Source: Actinomadura rudentiformis (GTDB lineage Bacteria > Actinomycetota > Actinomycetes > Streptosporangiales > Streptosporangiaceae). From it: a stretch of DNA of 64,000 bases. This document shows, piece by piece, positions 15,614 to 24,543 of the stretch. Both the position numbers and the translations under genes were made by a program. The stretch is taken from positions 1-64,000 of the forward strand of contig NZ_WBMT01000027.1 of the NCBI RefSeq assembly GCF_008923185.1, in the 5' to 3' direction. Position 1 is the stretch's first letter; every line of letters begins with the position of its first letter. The notes below the pieces were generated by a model. It saw nothing but the letters and a program-made list of their open reading frames with translations, ran no database searches and had not been told where the DNA came from.

Positions 15614-16216
15614 GGAGCGCGCGGACTCCGGTGCGAAGCCGTCGATCACCGCGTGGATCGCCAGATCCCAGCGGCGGTCGATCGACGCCTGGGAGCTGCC
15701 GAGCCAGCCCGCGGTCTCCTGTGCGGCCATGCCCTGGGCGAGCGCGAGAAGGACATGGGCGGCGTCGGTCGGGTCGCCGGCCATCTGGCCCGCCGCGACG
15801 CAGCGACGCACGCCGCCGACGAAGAACTCCCGGACCGCTGCGGCGGCCTGGAGATCCTCGGCCCCAGGGTCGAACTCGGCGAACGGGCGGGCGAACATCA
15901 CCTCGGCGAGCACGGGGTTGTCGAGCACGAAACCGCGGAAGACCTGGATCACCCGCGCCAGATCGGCCCGTGGGTCGTCGATGGACGCGCCGTTCTCCAG
16001 GCGGTGCAGCAGCCGCCGGAACCCCTCGAAGAAGATCTCGCGCACGAGCCCGGCCTTGTCGCCGAACAGCTCGTACACCGCGGGGACGGAGGTGTCCGCG
16101 CGCTGTGCCACCTTGCGGGCGGTGAAGGCCGTCACCCCCTCGTCGGCGAGCATCGCCATGGCCGCCTGGAGGACCCGGTCCCGCAGCTCGGGTGTTCTCA
16201 GCTTGGCTCTCGGCAC
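15605..16216 (-). CDS. TetR/AcrR family transcriptional regulator
   Basis: The 203-residue protein has the TetR HTH (RVLQAAMAMLADEGVTAFTARKVAQ followed by TSVPAVYELFGDKAGLV) and a ligand-binding C-terminal half with the pattern FVLDNPVLAEVMFARPFAEF. Translation starts at a GTG, 10 nt after the stop of the enoyl-CoA hydratase-like gene on the same strand, so the two form an operon. Control of that operon through the inverted repeat at 16938-16969 is likely. Confidence 0.88.
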   Translation of the reverse strand: MPRAKLRTPELRDRVLQAAMAMLADEGVTAFTARKVAQRADTSVPAVYELFGDKAGLVREIFFEGFRRLLHRLENGASIDDPRADLARVIQVFRGFVLDNPVLAEVMFARPFAEFDPGAEDLQAAAAVREFFVGGVRRCVAAGQMAGDPTDAAHVLLALAQGMAAQETAGWLGSSQASIDRRWDLAIHAVIDGFAPESARSSG

Positions 16217-16226
16217 GCGGGGACCC

Positions 16227-16925
16227 CTATCGGGCGGCGCCGGCCCGGAAGGAGAGGGCGTCGGCGTCGATCGCCTGGTGCACGGCCGCCAGGGCGTGCT
16301 CGCGGGCGCGCAGCTTGCTCGCCGCGTGCGCCTTCATGTCGAGGCCGGTCATCGCCACCGCGGCCGCGCGGGCGGCCTCGGCCAGCTCCGGCGGGGGCAC
16401 GACCCTGTCGAGGAATCCCGCCGCCACGGCGCCCTCCGGTTCGAACGCCTCGGCCAGCGTCACGGCGCGGTTGAAGGCGGCGGGCGTCAGCCGCTGCCGG
16501 AGGAGCTCCACCGCCGCGCGCGGCACCGTGATCCCGATCGCCACCTCGTTGGCGCTGATCCTGTACGACCCGGTGGCGCCCACCCGGTGGTCGCCGGCGA
16601 CCAGCAGGAACGAACCCATGGCGATCGCGTGGCCGGTGCAGGCGACGACGACGGGGTAGGGGAACGCCAGGATCCGGGCGGCGAGCTCGAACCCGCCACG
16701 GACCATGTCCAGCGCGCCGGGTCCTCCCGCCCGCAGCGTCGGCAGGTCGAAACCCGCGGAGAAGAGACCCTCGCGCCCGGTCAGCAGGACCACCGCCCGG
16801 TCCGCGAGGGCCCGGTCGAGGGCCGCGTCGAGCTCGGCGAGCATCCGCGGCGACATCACGTTCACCTTGCCGTCGTCCATGGTGATCGTGGCGACGGATC
16901 CCTCAAGCGCGTATCTGACGACCAT
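16227..16925 (-). CDS. Enoyl-CoA hydratase/isomerase (crotonase) family protein
   Basis: The 232-residue protein has the crotonase core: ATITMDDGKVNVMS, the oxyanion-hole region GLFSAGFDLPTL, and PYPVVVACTGHAIAMGSFLLVAGDHRVG. The two catalytic Glu positions of true hydratases are not clearly present, so isomerase, hydrolase or another CoA reaction is possible. A TAGGGT -10 box ends 6 nt before the ATG, which points to a leaderless transcript. It is first in a two-gene operon with a TetR regulator. Confidence 0.86.
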   Translation of the reverse strand: MVVRYALEGSVATITMDDGKVNVMSPRMLAELDAALDRALADRAVVLLTGREGLFSAGFDLPTLRAGGPGALDMVRGGFELAARILAFPYPVVVACTGHAIAMGSFLLVAGDHRVGATGSYRISANEVAIGITVPRAAVELLRQRLTPAAFNRAVTLAEAFEPEGAVAAGFLDRVVPPPELAEAARAAAVAMTGLDMKAHAASKLRAREHALAAVHQAIDADALSFRAGAAR

Positions 16926-16931
16926 GTGCCG

Positions 16932-16937
16932 ACCCTA
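16932..16937 (-). promoter_or_regulatory. -10 box of the crotonase leaderless promoter
   Basis: TAGGGT on the minus strand ends 6 nt before the ATG at 16925. The inverted repeat at 16938-16969 abuts it upstream, in the position where a repressor would cover the -35 region. Confidence 0.5.
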
Positions 16938-16969
16938 ATCGGAACAGCGTTACGGAATCAAGTTCCGAT
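16938..16969. promoter_or_regulatory. Inverted repeat, candidate operator
   Basis: ATCGGAAC and GTTCCGAT are perfect 8-bp arms separated by 16 nt. The repeat lies just upstream of the crotonase -10 box and in the gap shared with the divergent NmrA-like gene. Confidence 0.5.
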
Positions 16970-17012
16970 CGATGCCGGCTCATATGGGACATGGAATGGC
17001 CTAAATGGCCTC

Positions 17013-17018
17013 TAGCGT
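17013..17018 (+). promoter_or_regulatory. -10 box of a leaderless promoter (NmrA-like gene)
   Basis: TAGCGT ends 7 nt before the ATG at 17026, the same hexamer and spacing as at 1183-1188. Confidence 0.5.
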
Positions 17019-17025
17019 CGGCACC

Positions 17026-17889
17026 ATGAAGATCTTGGTGACCGGCGCGACCGGATTCGTCGGGCGGAACGTTGTCGGCCAGCTGCTCCAGAGAGGTGTG
17101 AGCGTCCGCGCGCTGACCCGTGACCCCGCCTCTGCCGGTCTGCCCGAGGCCGCCGAAGTCGTCCGGGGCGACCTCGCCCGTCCGGACACCCTGGCCGGCG
17201 CGTTCGAGGGAGTGGATCGCCTCTATCTCTTCCCGGTGGAGGAGACCGCCGGCGAGGTCGTCGCCATGGCGAAGCGGGCGGGGGTGACGCGCATCGTGGA
17301 CCTCTCCGCCGCGTCCGTCACCGTCGGCTTGCACACCAACCCGGTGGAGCAGGTGGTCGAGGAGTCGGGCCTGGAGTGGACGCACCTGCGGCCCGGCGGC
17401 TTCATGGCCAACATGTTGCAGATCTGGGCGCCCTCCATCCGCGCCGGACGGGTGGTGCGTTACCCGTTCGCCGACGAGCCGCAGAATCTGATCCACGAGG
17501 GCGACATCGCGGCCGTCGCGGTCACGGCTCTCCTGGAGGACGGCCACCACGGCGCCGCGTACACCCTCACCGGCCCGGCGACGATCACGGTACGCGAGCA
17601 GGTGCGGGCCATCGGCGGCGCGCTGGGGGAGGAGGTCCGGTACGAGGAGGTCACGCGTGAACGGGCCAGGGAGCTGATGAAGGCCCAAGGCGGCTTCGCC
17701 GCCGAGGTCGCCGACCTGATGCTCGGTTTCGTCGACTACGGCGGTGAGGAGGCGCTGGGGGAGGACGGTTACTCCGACCAGGACTGGTCAGCGCTGGACA
17801 AGCCGTGGCCAGACGTCGAGCGGGTCCTCGGGCGCCCCGCCCGCACCTACGCCGAGTGGGCCCGCGATCATGCGGCGGACTTCCGCTGA
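17026..17889 (+). CDS. NAD(P)H-binding protein, NmrA-like atypical short-chain dehydrogenase
   Basis: The 287-residue protein starts MKILVTGATGFVGRNV, the GxxGxxG Rossmann motif, and continues with VVRGDLARPDTLAGAFEGVD, WTHLRPGGFMANML and YTLTGPATITVREQVRAIGGAL, all characteristic of the NmrA/atypical SDR group. Members range from redox-sensing regulators to quinone or nucleotide-sugar reductases, and no specific function is claimed. The start at 17026 follows a leaderless -10; an ATG at 17005 is in frame upstream but overlaps the promoter. Confidence 0.87.
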   Translation: MKILVTGATGFVGRNVVGQLLQRGVSVRALTRDPASAGLPEAAEVVRGDLARPDTLAGAFEGVDRLYLFPVEETAGEVVAMAKRAGVTRIVDLSAASVTVGLHTNPVEQVVEESGLEWTHLRPGGFMANMLQIWAPSIRAGRVVRYPFADEPQNLIHEGDIAAVAVTALLEDGHHGAAYTLTGPATITVREQVRAIGGALGEEVRYEEVTRERARELMKAQGGFAAEVADLMLGFVDYGGEEALGEDGYSDQDWSALDKPWPDVERVLGRPARTYAEWARDHAADFR

Positions 17890-17929
17890 CCCAGGTGATC
17901 GACTCCGGGGCTCAGGGCCCGCACGACGC

Positions 17930-19102
17930 TCAGGGCCCGTACGACAAGGCTTGCTGGAAGCGCTCGCCCAGGTCGGCCAGGCGTTCCACCGGCTCGTTGG
18001 CGAAGACGAGGCGGAGGTGGTGATCGCCGCTCGGGCCCCAGCCGTTCATCGGTGTTGCGGCGACTTTGCCGTGCACGAAGAGGCGCCGGGACAACTCCTC
18101 CGGGGAGAGGCCCAGCGGCCGCGTGTCCACGAGCAGTGACCATCCGCCGTGCGGCCGCACGACAGGATGGTCTGCGAGCTGGTCGAGGATGACTTCGCAT
18201 CGCTCGCGCCAGACGGCGGTCGCCGCCGCGACGTCGGCCTCCGCGTCGGGGGCGGCCAGCGCGGCGGCGACCGCCTGTTGCGCGATGCCGACCTGGCAGA
18301 CCACGTTGGTCAGGCCGACCAGCCGGATGTCGGCGAGGATCGGCGCGGGCGCGGTCACCCACCCGACCCGCCACCCGATCATGCGGAGCTCCTTGGACGC
18401 GGCGCCCACGGTGATGGTGCGCTGAGCCAGGCCCGGCACGGCGGCGACGGGATGGCCGGGCGGGTGGCCGTCGAAGCGGATGCGCTCCATCGCCGCGTCA
18501 TAGATCAGCCAGGCGTCATGGCGTTCCAGCGCCGCCGCCAGCGCCTCCCAGTGCTCATGCCCGAGCACCAGGCCGGTGGGCATCGCCGGGCCCATCATGA
18601 GCACCGCGCCCGTGTCCGGCCCGACGGCGTCGGCCAGCCGTTGCGGGTCGACCGACCAGCCCTCGGGGGACGCGTCGCACGGGACGAACCGGGTGACGCC
18701 GCCCGCGAGCCGAACGCGGTTGACCAGCCCGGCATAGATCGGATCGCAGAGGACGACCTCCTGCCCCGGCTCGATCGTCGCCAGCAGCACGTTGAAGACG
18801 CCGTTGAGCCCGCCCGCCACGCTGACGCACTCGGTGGCGGGGTCGTAGGCGTGACCGGCGATGCGGCCGACGTGCGCGGCGGCGGCCTCCAGGAGCGAGC
18901 GGTGGCCCTGGAACGGCAGGTAGCTGTTGGCGTCGTCGCCATCGACGGCGGCGCGGGTCGCCTCGATCGCCACCGCCGGGGGCCGCAGGTCGGTGTCGAG
19001 GTTCTCGAGCCGCAGCAGATCGGGGTCGTGCGCCGCGTCGGCCGCGTCCCCGACCTTGTCCACGCCGATGCCCGGGATGTCGCGGAGTCTGGAGACGGTC
19101 AT
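17930..19102 (-). CDS. PLP-dependent aminotransferase, class I/II fold
   Basis: The 390-residue fold-type I enzyme has LVGLTNVVCQVG, the aspartate region LIYDAAMERIRFDG, the Schiff-base lysine in TVGAASKELRMIGWRVGWV, and a late arginine in HHLRLVFANEP for the substrate carboxylate. The reaction is amino transfer between an amino acid and a 2-oxo acid; the donor is unknown. The ATG at 19102 is chosen from the family N-terminus; upstream residues show no similarity. It is divergent from the aldo/keto reductase gene and convergent with the NmrA-like gene. Confidence 0.87.
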   Translation of the reverse strand: MTVSRLRDIPGIGVDKVGDAADAAHDPDLLRLENLDTDLRPPAVAIEATRAAVDGDDANSYLPFQGHRSLLEAAAAHVGRIAGHAYDPATECVSVAGGLNGVFNVLLATIEPGQEVVLCDPIYAGLVNRVRLAGGVTRFVPCDASPEGWSVDPQRLADAVGPDTGAVLMMGPAMPTGLVLGHEHWEALAAALERHDAWLIYDAAMERIRFDGHPPGHPVAAVPGLAQRTITVGAASKELRMIGWRVGWVTAPAPILADIRLVGLTNVVCQVGIAQQAVAAALAAPDAEADVAAATAVWRERCEVILDQLADHPVVRPHGGWSLLVDTRPLGLSPEELSRRLFVHGKVAATPMNGWGPSGDHHLRLVFANEPVERLADLGERFQQALSYGP

Positions 19103-19184
19103 GGATCGATCATGCCCGGCCGTGTTCCGGTCAAAGATCGGAATCTTGGAATAGTGGTCCGGGGGTGCCGGGTTGCCGGTTTGT

Positions 19185-20120
19185 ATGGGACGCATCGGTA
19201 ACACTGACCTGGAAGTACGGCCGTTCGCTCTGGGCGGCAACGTCTTCGGCTGGACGGCGGACCGCGACGGATCGTTCGCCGTGCTGGACGCCTACACCGA
19301 GGGAGGAGGCAACTTCGTCGACACCGCGGACGGCTATTCCGCGTGGGTGGAGGGAAACTCCGGCGGGGAGTCGGAGACCGTCATCGGTGAGTGGATCAGA
19401 GCGCGCCGCAACCGCGACGACGTCGTGATCGCCACCAAGGTGGGCGCGCATCCGCGCTTCCGCGGGCTCAAGGCCGATACGATCAAACGCGCCGCCGAGG
19501 AGTCGCTGCGCAGGCTCGGCACCGACCACATCGACCTCTACTACTCGCACTTCGACGACCCCGAGACGCCGGTGGCCGAGACCCTCGGCGCGCTCGACCA
19601 GCTCGTCCGCGAGGGCAAGGTGCGCCACATCGCCGCCTCGAACTTCACCGCCGAACGGCTCGCCGAGTCGCTGGCGCACTCGGAGGCCGAGGGCATCGCC
19701 AAGTACGTGGCCTTCCAGCCGCACTACAACCTCGTCTCCCGCGACACCTACGAAGGTGAACTCGCCGAGACCGTGCAGGCCAACGGCCTGGCCGCGCTGC
19801 CCTACTACGCGCTCGCCTCGGGATTCCTCACCGGCAAGTACCGCCCCGGCCAGAACGTGGACAGCGCGCGGGCCGGCAAGGCCGCCGAATACCTGGCGAG
19901 CGAGCGCGGGCAGAAGGTGCTCACCGCCCTCGACCAGGTGGCCGGGGAGCAGAACGCCGAGATCGCGACCGTGGCGCTGGCGTGGCTCAAGTCCCGGCCC
20001 ACGGTTGTCGCGCCGATCGCCAGTGCCCGCACGGTCGGCCAGCTGGGCCCGCTCCTCGCGGTGGCCGACGTGGAGCTGACGTCCGAGCAGATCGCCCTGC
20101 TCGACGACGCCTCGGCCTGA
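19185..20120 (+). CDS. Aldo/keto reductase
   Basis: The 311-residue (alpha/beta)8 NADPH-dependent oxidoreductase carries the catalytic tetrad: Asp and Tyr in FVDTADGYSAW, Lys in VVIATKVGAH, and His in LYYSHFDDPETPV. KVRHIAASNF and the late PIASARTVGQL are the usual AKR landmarks that contact the cofactor. The start ATG at 19185 (MGRIGNTDLEV) fits the family; an upstream TTG at 19173 is less likely. The physiological carbonyl substrate is unknown. Confidence 0.9.
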   Translation: MGRIGNTDLEVRPFALGGNVFGWTADRDGSFAVLDAYTEGGGNFVDTADGYSAWVEGNSGGESETVIGEWIRARRNRDDVVIATKVGAHPRFRGLKADTIKRAAEESLRRLGTDHIDLYYSHFDDPETPVAETLGALDQLVREGKVRHIAASNFTAERLAESLAHSEAEGIAKYVAFQPHYNLVSRDTYEGELAETVQANGLAALPYYALASGFLTGKYRPGQNVDSARAGKAAEYLASERGQKVLTALDQVAGEQNAEIATVALAWLKSRPTVVAPIASARTVGQLGPLLAVADVELTSEQIALLDDASA

Positions 20121-20223
20121 GCCCGGCGCCGGACCTCCGATCTCCCGCCGACCGGAACTGATTCCCTCGACCCGGCCGGTTGTTCTAGCGTTCATGTCGG
20201 CGCGAACGACCTCTGGAGGACCA

Positions 20224-21840
20224 ATGGAGACCGGACCGGCCTACACCCCGCTCACCCCGCTGTCGTTCCTGAAACGGTCGGCGGAGGTCTTCCCGGCCAA
20301 GACCGCGATCTCATACGGGGAACGCAGCGAGACGTACGCGACGTTCGCCGCCCAGGTCACCCGGGTCGCACGGGGTCTGCAGGCCCTCGGCGTCGGGCCG
20401 GGGGACCGGGTCGCCTACCTCGCGCCGAACGTCCCGGAGATGCTGGTCGCGCACTTCGCCGTGCCGCTGGCAGGGGCGGTCCTCGTCGCGATCAACACCC
20501 GGCTGGCGCCCGAGGAGGTCCGCTACATCCTCGACCACAGCGGCGCGAAGGTCCTGGTGGTGGACTCCGGCCTGCACCCGACCGTGGCACCCCTGGCCGG
20601 CGGCCTCACCACGGTCCGGGAGATCGTCACCGTCACCGATCCGGCATCGGGTGCCGCACCCGATCCGGCAGTGGGCGGCATCACCTACACCCACCTGCTG
20701 GCCCGGGGCTCGGACGAGCCGCTGTCCTGGGAGGTCGCCGACGAGAACGCGATCATCTCGATCAACTACACCTCCGGCACGACCGGGCGGCCGAAGGGCG
20801 TCACCTACACGCACCGCGGCGCGTACCTCAACGCGCTCGGAGAGGTGACACACTCGCGGCACACCCCGGACAGCGTCTATCTGTGGACTCTGCCGATGTT
20901 CCACTGCAACGGCTGGTGCACGCCGTGGGCGCTCGCGGCCATCGGCGGAACGCAGGTCTGCCTGCGGACGGTCGACGCCGAACGCATCTGGCAGCTGATC
21001 GACGACGAGGGCGTCACCCATCTGAACGGGGCGCCCACGGTCCTGGTGACCATCGCGAACGCCCCGCAGGCCCACCCGCTCGAACGGCCGCTGGTCGTGA
21101 CCACGGCGGGCGCGCCGCCCAGCCCGACGATCATCGGTCAGATGGAGGCCCTCGGAGCCCGCATCGTGCACGTCTACGGCCTCACCGAGACCTACGGCCC
21201 CTACTCGGTCTGCGAGCCGCAGCCGGGCTGGCCCGGGCTGGAGGCCGCCGAGCGCGCCCGCCTGCTGGCCCGGCAGGGCGTCGGCATGCTGCAGACCGAC
21301 GGGCTGCGCGTCGTGGACGCCGATGACAACGACGTGCCGTGGGACGGGGAGACGCTCGGTGAGATCGTCATGCGCGGTAACAACGTCATGGCGGGCTACT
21401 ACCGCGACGAGGAGGCCACCGCCAAGGCGTTCCGCGGCGGCTGGTTCCACTCCGGCGACCTCGGAGTGCGGCACCCGGACGGCTATGTGGAGCTGCGCGA
21501 CCGGTCGAAGGACATCATCGTGTCCGGCGGCGAGAACATCTCCACCGTCGAGGTCGAACGCGCGATCGACTCGCATCCGGCCGTGCTGGAGGTCGCGGTC
21601 GTCGCGGTGCCGGACGAGAAGTGGGGCGAGCGGCCCAAGGCGTTCGTGATCACGCGTCCGGGCGCCTCGGTCACGGCGGACGAGCTGGTCGAGCACGTGT
21701 GGGGACGGCTGGCGCGCTTCAAGGCACCCGACCGGATCGACTTCGTCACCGAGCTGCCGAAGACCTCCACCGGGAAGATCCAGAAGTTCCAGCTCCGCGA
21801 GAAGGAGTGGGCGGGGCACGAACGGCGCATCCAGGGCTGA
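20224..21840 (+). CDS. Acyl-CoA synthetase / AMP-dependent ligase
   Basis: The 538-residue ANL-superfamily enzyme has the P-loop-like motif INYTSGTTGRPKGVTYTH, the adenylate motif YGLTETYGPYS, the hinge GDLGVRHPDGYVELRDRSKDIIVSGGENIST, and the C-terminal catalytic lysine in LPKTSTGKIQK. It activates a carboxylic acid with ATP and transfers it to CoA; medium- or long-chain acids are most likely. GGAGGA just before the ATG at 20224 fixes the start; the in-frame ATG at 20194 lacks one. A TAGCGT box at 20186-20191 may be the promoter. Confidence 0.92.
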   Translation: METGPAYTPLTPLSFLKRSAEVFPAKTAISYGERSETYATFAAQVTRVARGLQALGVGPGDRVAYLAPNVPEMLVAHFAVPLAGAVLVAINTRLAPEEVRYILDHSGAKVLVVDSGLHPTVAPLAGGLTTVREIVTVTDPASGAAPDPAVGGITYTHLLARGSDEPLSWEVADENAIISINYTSGTTGRPKGVTYTHRGAYLNALGEVTHSRHTPDSVYLWTLPMFHCNGWCTPWALAAIGGTQVCLRTVDAERIWQLIDDEGVTHLNGAPTVLVTIANAPQAHPLERPLVVTTAGAPPSPTIIGQMEALGARIVHVYGLTETYGPYSVCEPQPGWPGLEAAERARLLARQGVGMLQTDGLRVVDADDNDVPWDGETLGEIVMRGNNVMAGYYRDEEATAKAFRGGWFHSGDLGVRHPDGYVELRDRSKDIIVSGGENISTVEVERAIDSHPAVLEVAVVAVPDEKWGERPKAFVITRPGASVTADELVEHVWGRLARFKAPDRIDFVTELPKTSTGKIQKFQLREKEWAGHERRIQG

Positions 21841-21921
21841 CCGAATCCCTGCGAAGATGTGCATAGCCTGTCGTGAGGGGGAAGGCCGCCTACGAACCCT
21901 GATCGAGATCGGAGGCGCGTG

Positions 21922-23436
21922 ATGGCTGCCACCGGGAACGTGCTGATCGTGGGGGCGGGCCCGACCGGGCTGCTCCTCGCCGGAGATCTGGCGCACGCCG
22001 GCGTCGCCTGCACGGTGCTGGAGCGCCGTGCGGAGGAGCTCAACCTCACCCGCGCGTTCGCCGTGCACGCGCGCACCCTGGAGCTGCTCGACGCCCGCGG
22101 TGTCGCCGAGGAGCTGGTCGCCACCGGGCAGCGCGTCGAGCGCGTCAACGTTTTCGGCCGTGCCACGCTGGATCTTTCGCGGCTGCCGAGCAGGTTCCCG
22201 TACGTACTGGTCACACCCCAGTACGAGACGGAGCGGGTGCTGGAAGAGCGGGCCCTCGCCGCGGGGGCGGAGATCGTGCGCGGCGCCGAGGTCACCGGCC
22301 TGCGGCAGGACGCCGACGGCGTCGAGGTGGACGTGCGGTACGGCGACGGCACGACCGGCACGCGCCGCGCCGCCTACGCCGTGGGCACGGACGGTGTCGG
22401 GAGCACGGTCCGGCAGGCGCTGGGCCTGCCGTTCCCCGGCAATTCGGCGATCCGCTCGGTGATGCTGGCCGACGTGCGGCTGGCCGAGGCGCCGCGCGAG
22501 GCGCTGACGATCGGCGCGACCGGCGACGCCTTCGCGTTCATCGCCCCGTTCGGGGACGGCTGGTACCGGATCATCGCGTGGAACCGGCACCACCAGGTGC
22601 CCGACACCGAGCCGGTCGACATGGACGAGCTCCGCGACGTCGTGCGCCGGGCCCTCGGCACCGACCACGGCGTCCACGGCGAGCGCTGGACCTCACGGTT
22701 CCACAGCGACGAGCGCCAGGTGCCCCGGTACCGGGTGGGGAGGGTGTTCCTCGCCGGTGACGCCGCGCACGTGCACTCCCCGGCGGGCGGGCAGGGCATG
22801 AACGTGGGGCTGCAGGACGCCGCCAACCTCAGCTGGAAGCTCGCCGCCGAACTGCACGGCTGGGCGCAACCCGGTCTCCTGGACACCTACGACGAGGAAC
22901 GGCATCCGGTGGGACGGCTCGTGCTCCGCGGCAGCGGCGCGGTGCTGCGCGCCGCCACGGTCGAGCCGCCCGCCCTCCAGCTCGCGCGGACCGTCGGCGC
23001 GGGGGTGGCGACGAGGCTCCGGCCGGTGGCCCGGCGCCTGGCCCGCGCGGTCTCCGGCATCGCCGTCTCCTACCCGGCGCCGCCCGGGGCCCATCGCCTG
23101 ATCGGCAGGCGTGCGCCCGACGTCCCGCTGTGCGGCAAGCCGTCGCGGCTGTACGAGGCGCTCCGGGAAGGGCGTTTCGTCCTCGTCGTCGCGGCGAACG
23201 ACCCGGCGGTGACCTACCTGGCGACCAGGAGCTGGACCGATCGGGTTCACTGCGACGTCGCGAACGGCGCCACCCACACGACGGCGCTGGTCAGGCCGGA
23301 CGGCTATGTCGCCTGGGCGACCGACGAGACGGCCCCCGACCGGCGCGCCGCCGCGATCCGCATCGCGCTCACGCACTGGTGCGGGGCCCCCATCGACCAC
23401 CACCACTCACACGGCTCAGGGAGCCTCCTGAGCTGA
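21922..23436 (+). CDS. FAD-dependent aromatic-type monooxygenase (PheA/TfdB family)
   Basis: The 504-residue protein is a class A flavoprotein hydroxylase: VLIVGAGPTGLLLAGDL, the AVHARTLELLDARGVA landmark, AYAVGTDGVGSTVRQ, and the FAD-ribityl motif VFLAGDAAHVHSPAGGQGMNVGLQDA. A C-terminal thioredoxin-like region follows. Proteins of this type hydroxylate phenols or polyketides. GGAGG at 21911-21915 selects the ATG at 21922 over the GTG at 21919. It lies 81 nt after the acyl-CoA synthetase on the same strand. Its end overlaps the convergent membrane protein gene by 21 bp. Confidence 0.9.
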   Translation: MAATGNVLIVGAGPTGLLLAGDLAHAGVACTVLERRAEELNLTRAFAVHARTLELLDARGVAEELVATGQRVERVNVFGRATLDLSRLPSRFPYVLVTPQYETERVLEERALAAGAEIVRGAEVTGLRQDADGVEVDVRYGDGTTGTRRAAYAVGTDGVGSTVRQALGLPFPGNSAIRSVMLADVRLAEAPREALTIGATGDAFAFIAPFGDGWYRIIAWNRHHQVPDTEPVDMDELRDVVRRALGTDHGVHGERWTSRFHSDERQVPRYRVGRVFLAGDAAHVHSPAGGQGMNVGLQDAANLSWKLAAELHGWAQPGLLDTYDEERHPVGRLVLRGSGAVLRAATVEPPALQLARTVGAGVATRLRPVARRLARAVSGIAVSYPAPPGAHRLIGRRAPDVPLCGKPSRLYEALREGRFVLVVAANDPAVTYLATRSWTDRVHCDVANGATHTTALVRPDGYVAWATDETAPDRRAAAIRIALTHWCGAPIDHHHSHGSGSLLS

Positions 23437-23991
23437 ATCGGGCTGCTGAGGCAAGACTGGCTGCTGGGAATGGACTGGCTGCTGGGGTGAGGCGGGCGCG
23501 GCGACGGCAACGGTCACCTGGCCGGTCTCCTGCTGGAACGCGAGCCGCTCGGCGGGAAGCCAGCGCACGTCGGTGCCCTTGGCGACGAGGAACTCGGGCA
23601 CCCCGCCGTCCTTCCCGGCACCGGGCCTGACGCCGACCACCCGCCAGCCGGGACTGTCCACCCCGTCGAGCACGGTGGCGACCAGGCCTGGAGGCAGCGC
23701 GACGAGCCCGTCCGGGCGCCCGGCGGCGATGCCGCGCGCCAGGGCGTCGCTCGCCGCGACGACCGACCAGATGAACCCGGCGCCGAGCACGAACGCCAGC
23801 TTCTGCGCGCCCGACAGCCCGTGCCAGGGCCCGCGGTCGCCGAGCTGGTCCAGCAGGAAGAACGTGCCGATGAGCGCGACGGCGATCGTGCCCAGCCCGC
23901 GGGTGACCAGCAGCGTCCCCGACTTGATGGCCTCGTTGGCCGGATCGCCGGCGACCATCTTCTTGATCTTGTCGAGGGGTGGTTCCGCCAT
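23416..23991 (-). CDS. Hypothetical membrane protein with Pro/Gln-rich tail
   Basis: The 191-residue protein has two predicted membrane segments at about residues 28-48 (VTRGLGTIAVALIGTFFLL) and 63-80 (LAFVLGAGFIWSVVAASDA). A soluble domain follows (GWRVVGVRPGAG...DVRWLPAERLAFQ) and a tail of PQQP / SQQP repeats. GGAGG 6 nt before the ATG at 23991 supports the start. I do not recognise the family. It ends 21 bp inside the convergent monooxygenase gene. Confidence 0.75.
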   Translation of the reverse strand: MAEPPLDKIKKMVAGDPANEAIKSGTLLVTRGLGTIAVALIGTFFLLDQLGDRGPWHGLSGAQKLAFVLGAGFIWSVVAASDALARGIAAGRPDGLVALPPGLVATVLDGVDSPGWRVVGVRPGAGKDGGVPEFLVAKGTDVRWLPAERLAFQQETGQVTVAVAAPASPQQPVHSQQPVLPQQPDSAQEAP

Positions 23992-24047
23992 GATCGCCTC
24001 CACGGGCCGGGGGGTGCTCCTTCCAGCGTCGCACCCGGCCCCGGTCC

Positions 24048-24091
24048 GTGACAGGCGTTGTCAGTGACAGGCGTTACCGTGACAGGCGTTG
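24048..24091. repeat. Three direct repeats of GTGACAGGCGTT
   Basis: Exact 12-bp copies begin at 24048, 24064 and 24079, spaced 16 and 15 bp. They lie between two minus-strand genes, upstream of the membrane protein and downstream of the DUF2795 gene. They could be regulator binding sites or simple slippage. Confidence 0.8.
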
Positions 24092-24103
24092 TCCCGCCGT
24101 GGA

Positions 24104-24511
24104 TCAGAAGCGGCGGTTCTCCTGGCCGATGCCTAGCTCACCGGTCACGTCGGCAAGGTTCTCGTATTGCCGGTTCGGCAGGTTTCGCAGCGCGGCGACC
24201 GCGCCGTCGGGTGCGCCCTGGGCGGCGGCGTGCTCGGCGATCTCCCTGCCCGACGCCGGATAGCGGACACCGACGATCATGCGCGCGTACTCGGCACGTT
24301 CTTCCACGTCATCCGCCGTCATCCCGGGAGGAGCGCCCTCTTCCCCGGGAGTCGTCCCGGCGGTCGGGTCACGGCCGGCGTCGGTGGACACCGGCTCGGT
24401 CTCCTTGAACTCCTCCGCGTGCGTGGGATGACCGCCGCGCACCAGTCCCTCCGTCTCGTGCTCCATCTGGTCATCCAGCCTCGGGCCGTGCTTGTTGGTC
24501 TTGTCGGTCAT
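24104..24511 (-). CDS. DUF2795 domain-containing protein
   Basis: The 135-residue protein has a hydrophilic, charged N-terminal half (residues 1-75, Glu/Thr-rich and probably disordered) and a C-terminal DUF2795 domain: VRYPASGREIAEHAAAQGAPDGAVAALRNLPNRQYENLADV. The function of the domain is unknown; it is widespread in actinobacteria and often near stress genes. AGGGAGA 6 nt before the ATG supports the start. The promoter region contains a strong 13-bp hairpin at 24544-24579. Confidence 0.88.
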   Translation of the reverse strand: MTDKTNKHGPRLDDQMEHETEGLVRGGHPTHAEEFKETEPVSTDAGRDPTAGTTPGEEGAPPGMTADDVEERAEYARMIVGVRYPASGREIAEHAAAQGAPDGAVAALRNLPNRQYENLADVTGELGIGQENRRF

Positions 24512-24543
24512 GGCGTTCTCCCTTCACGCAGACATGGGGAGGA

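Noticed and set aside
20311..22677. 788-codon open frame on the minus strand
   Set aside because: It is a shadow of the acyl-CoA synthetase and the FAD monooxygenase genes.
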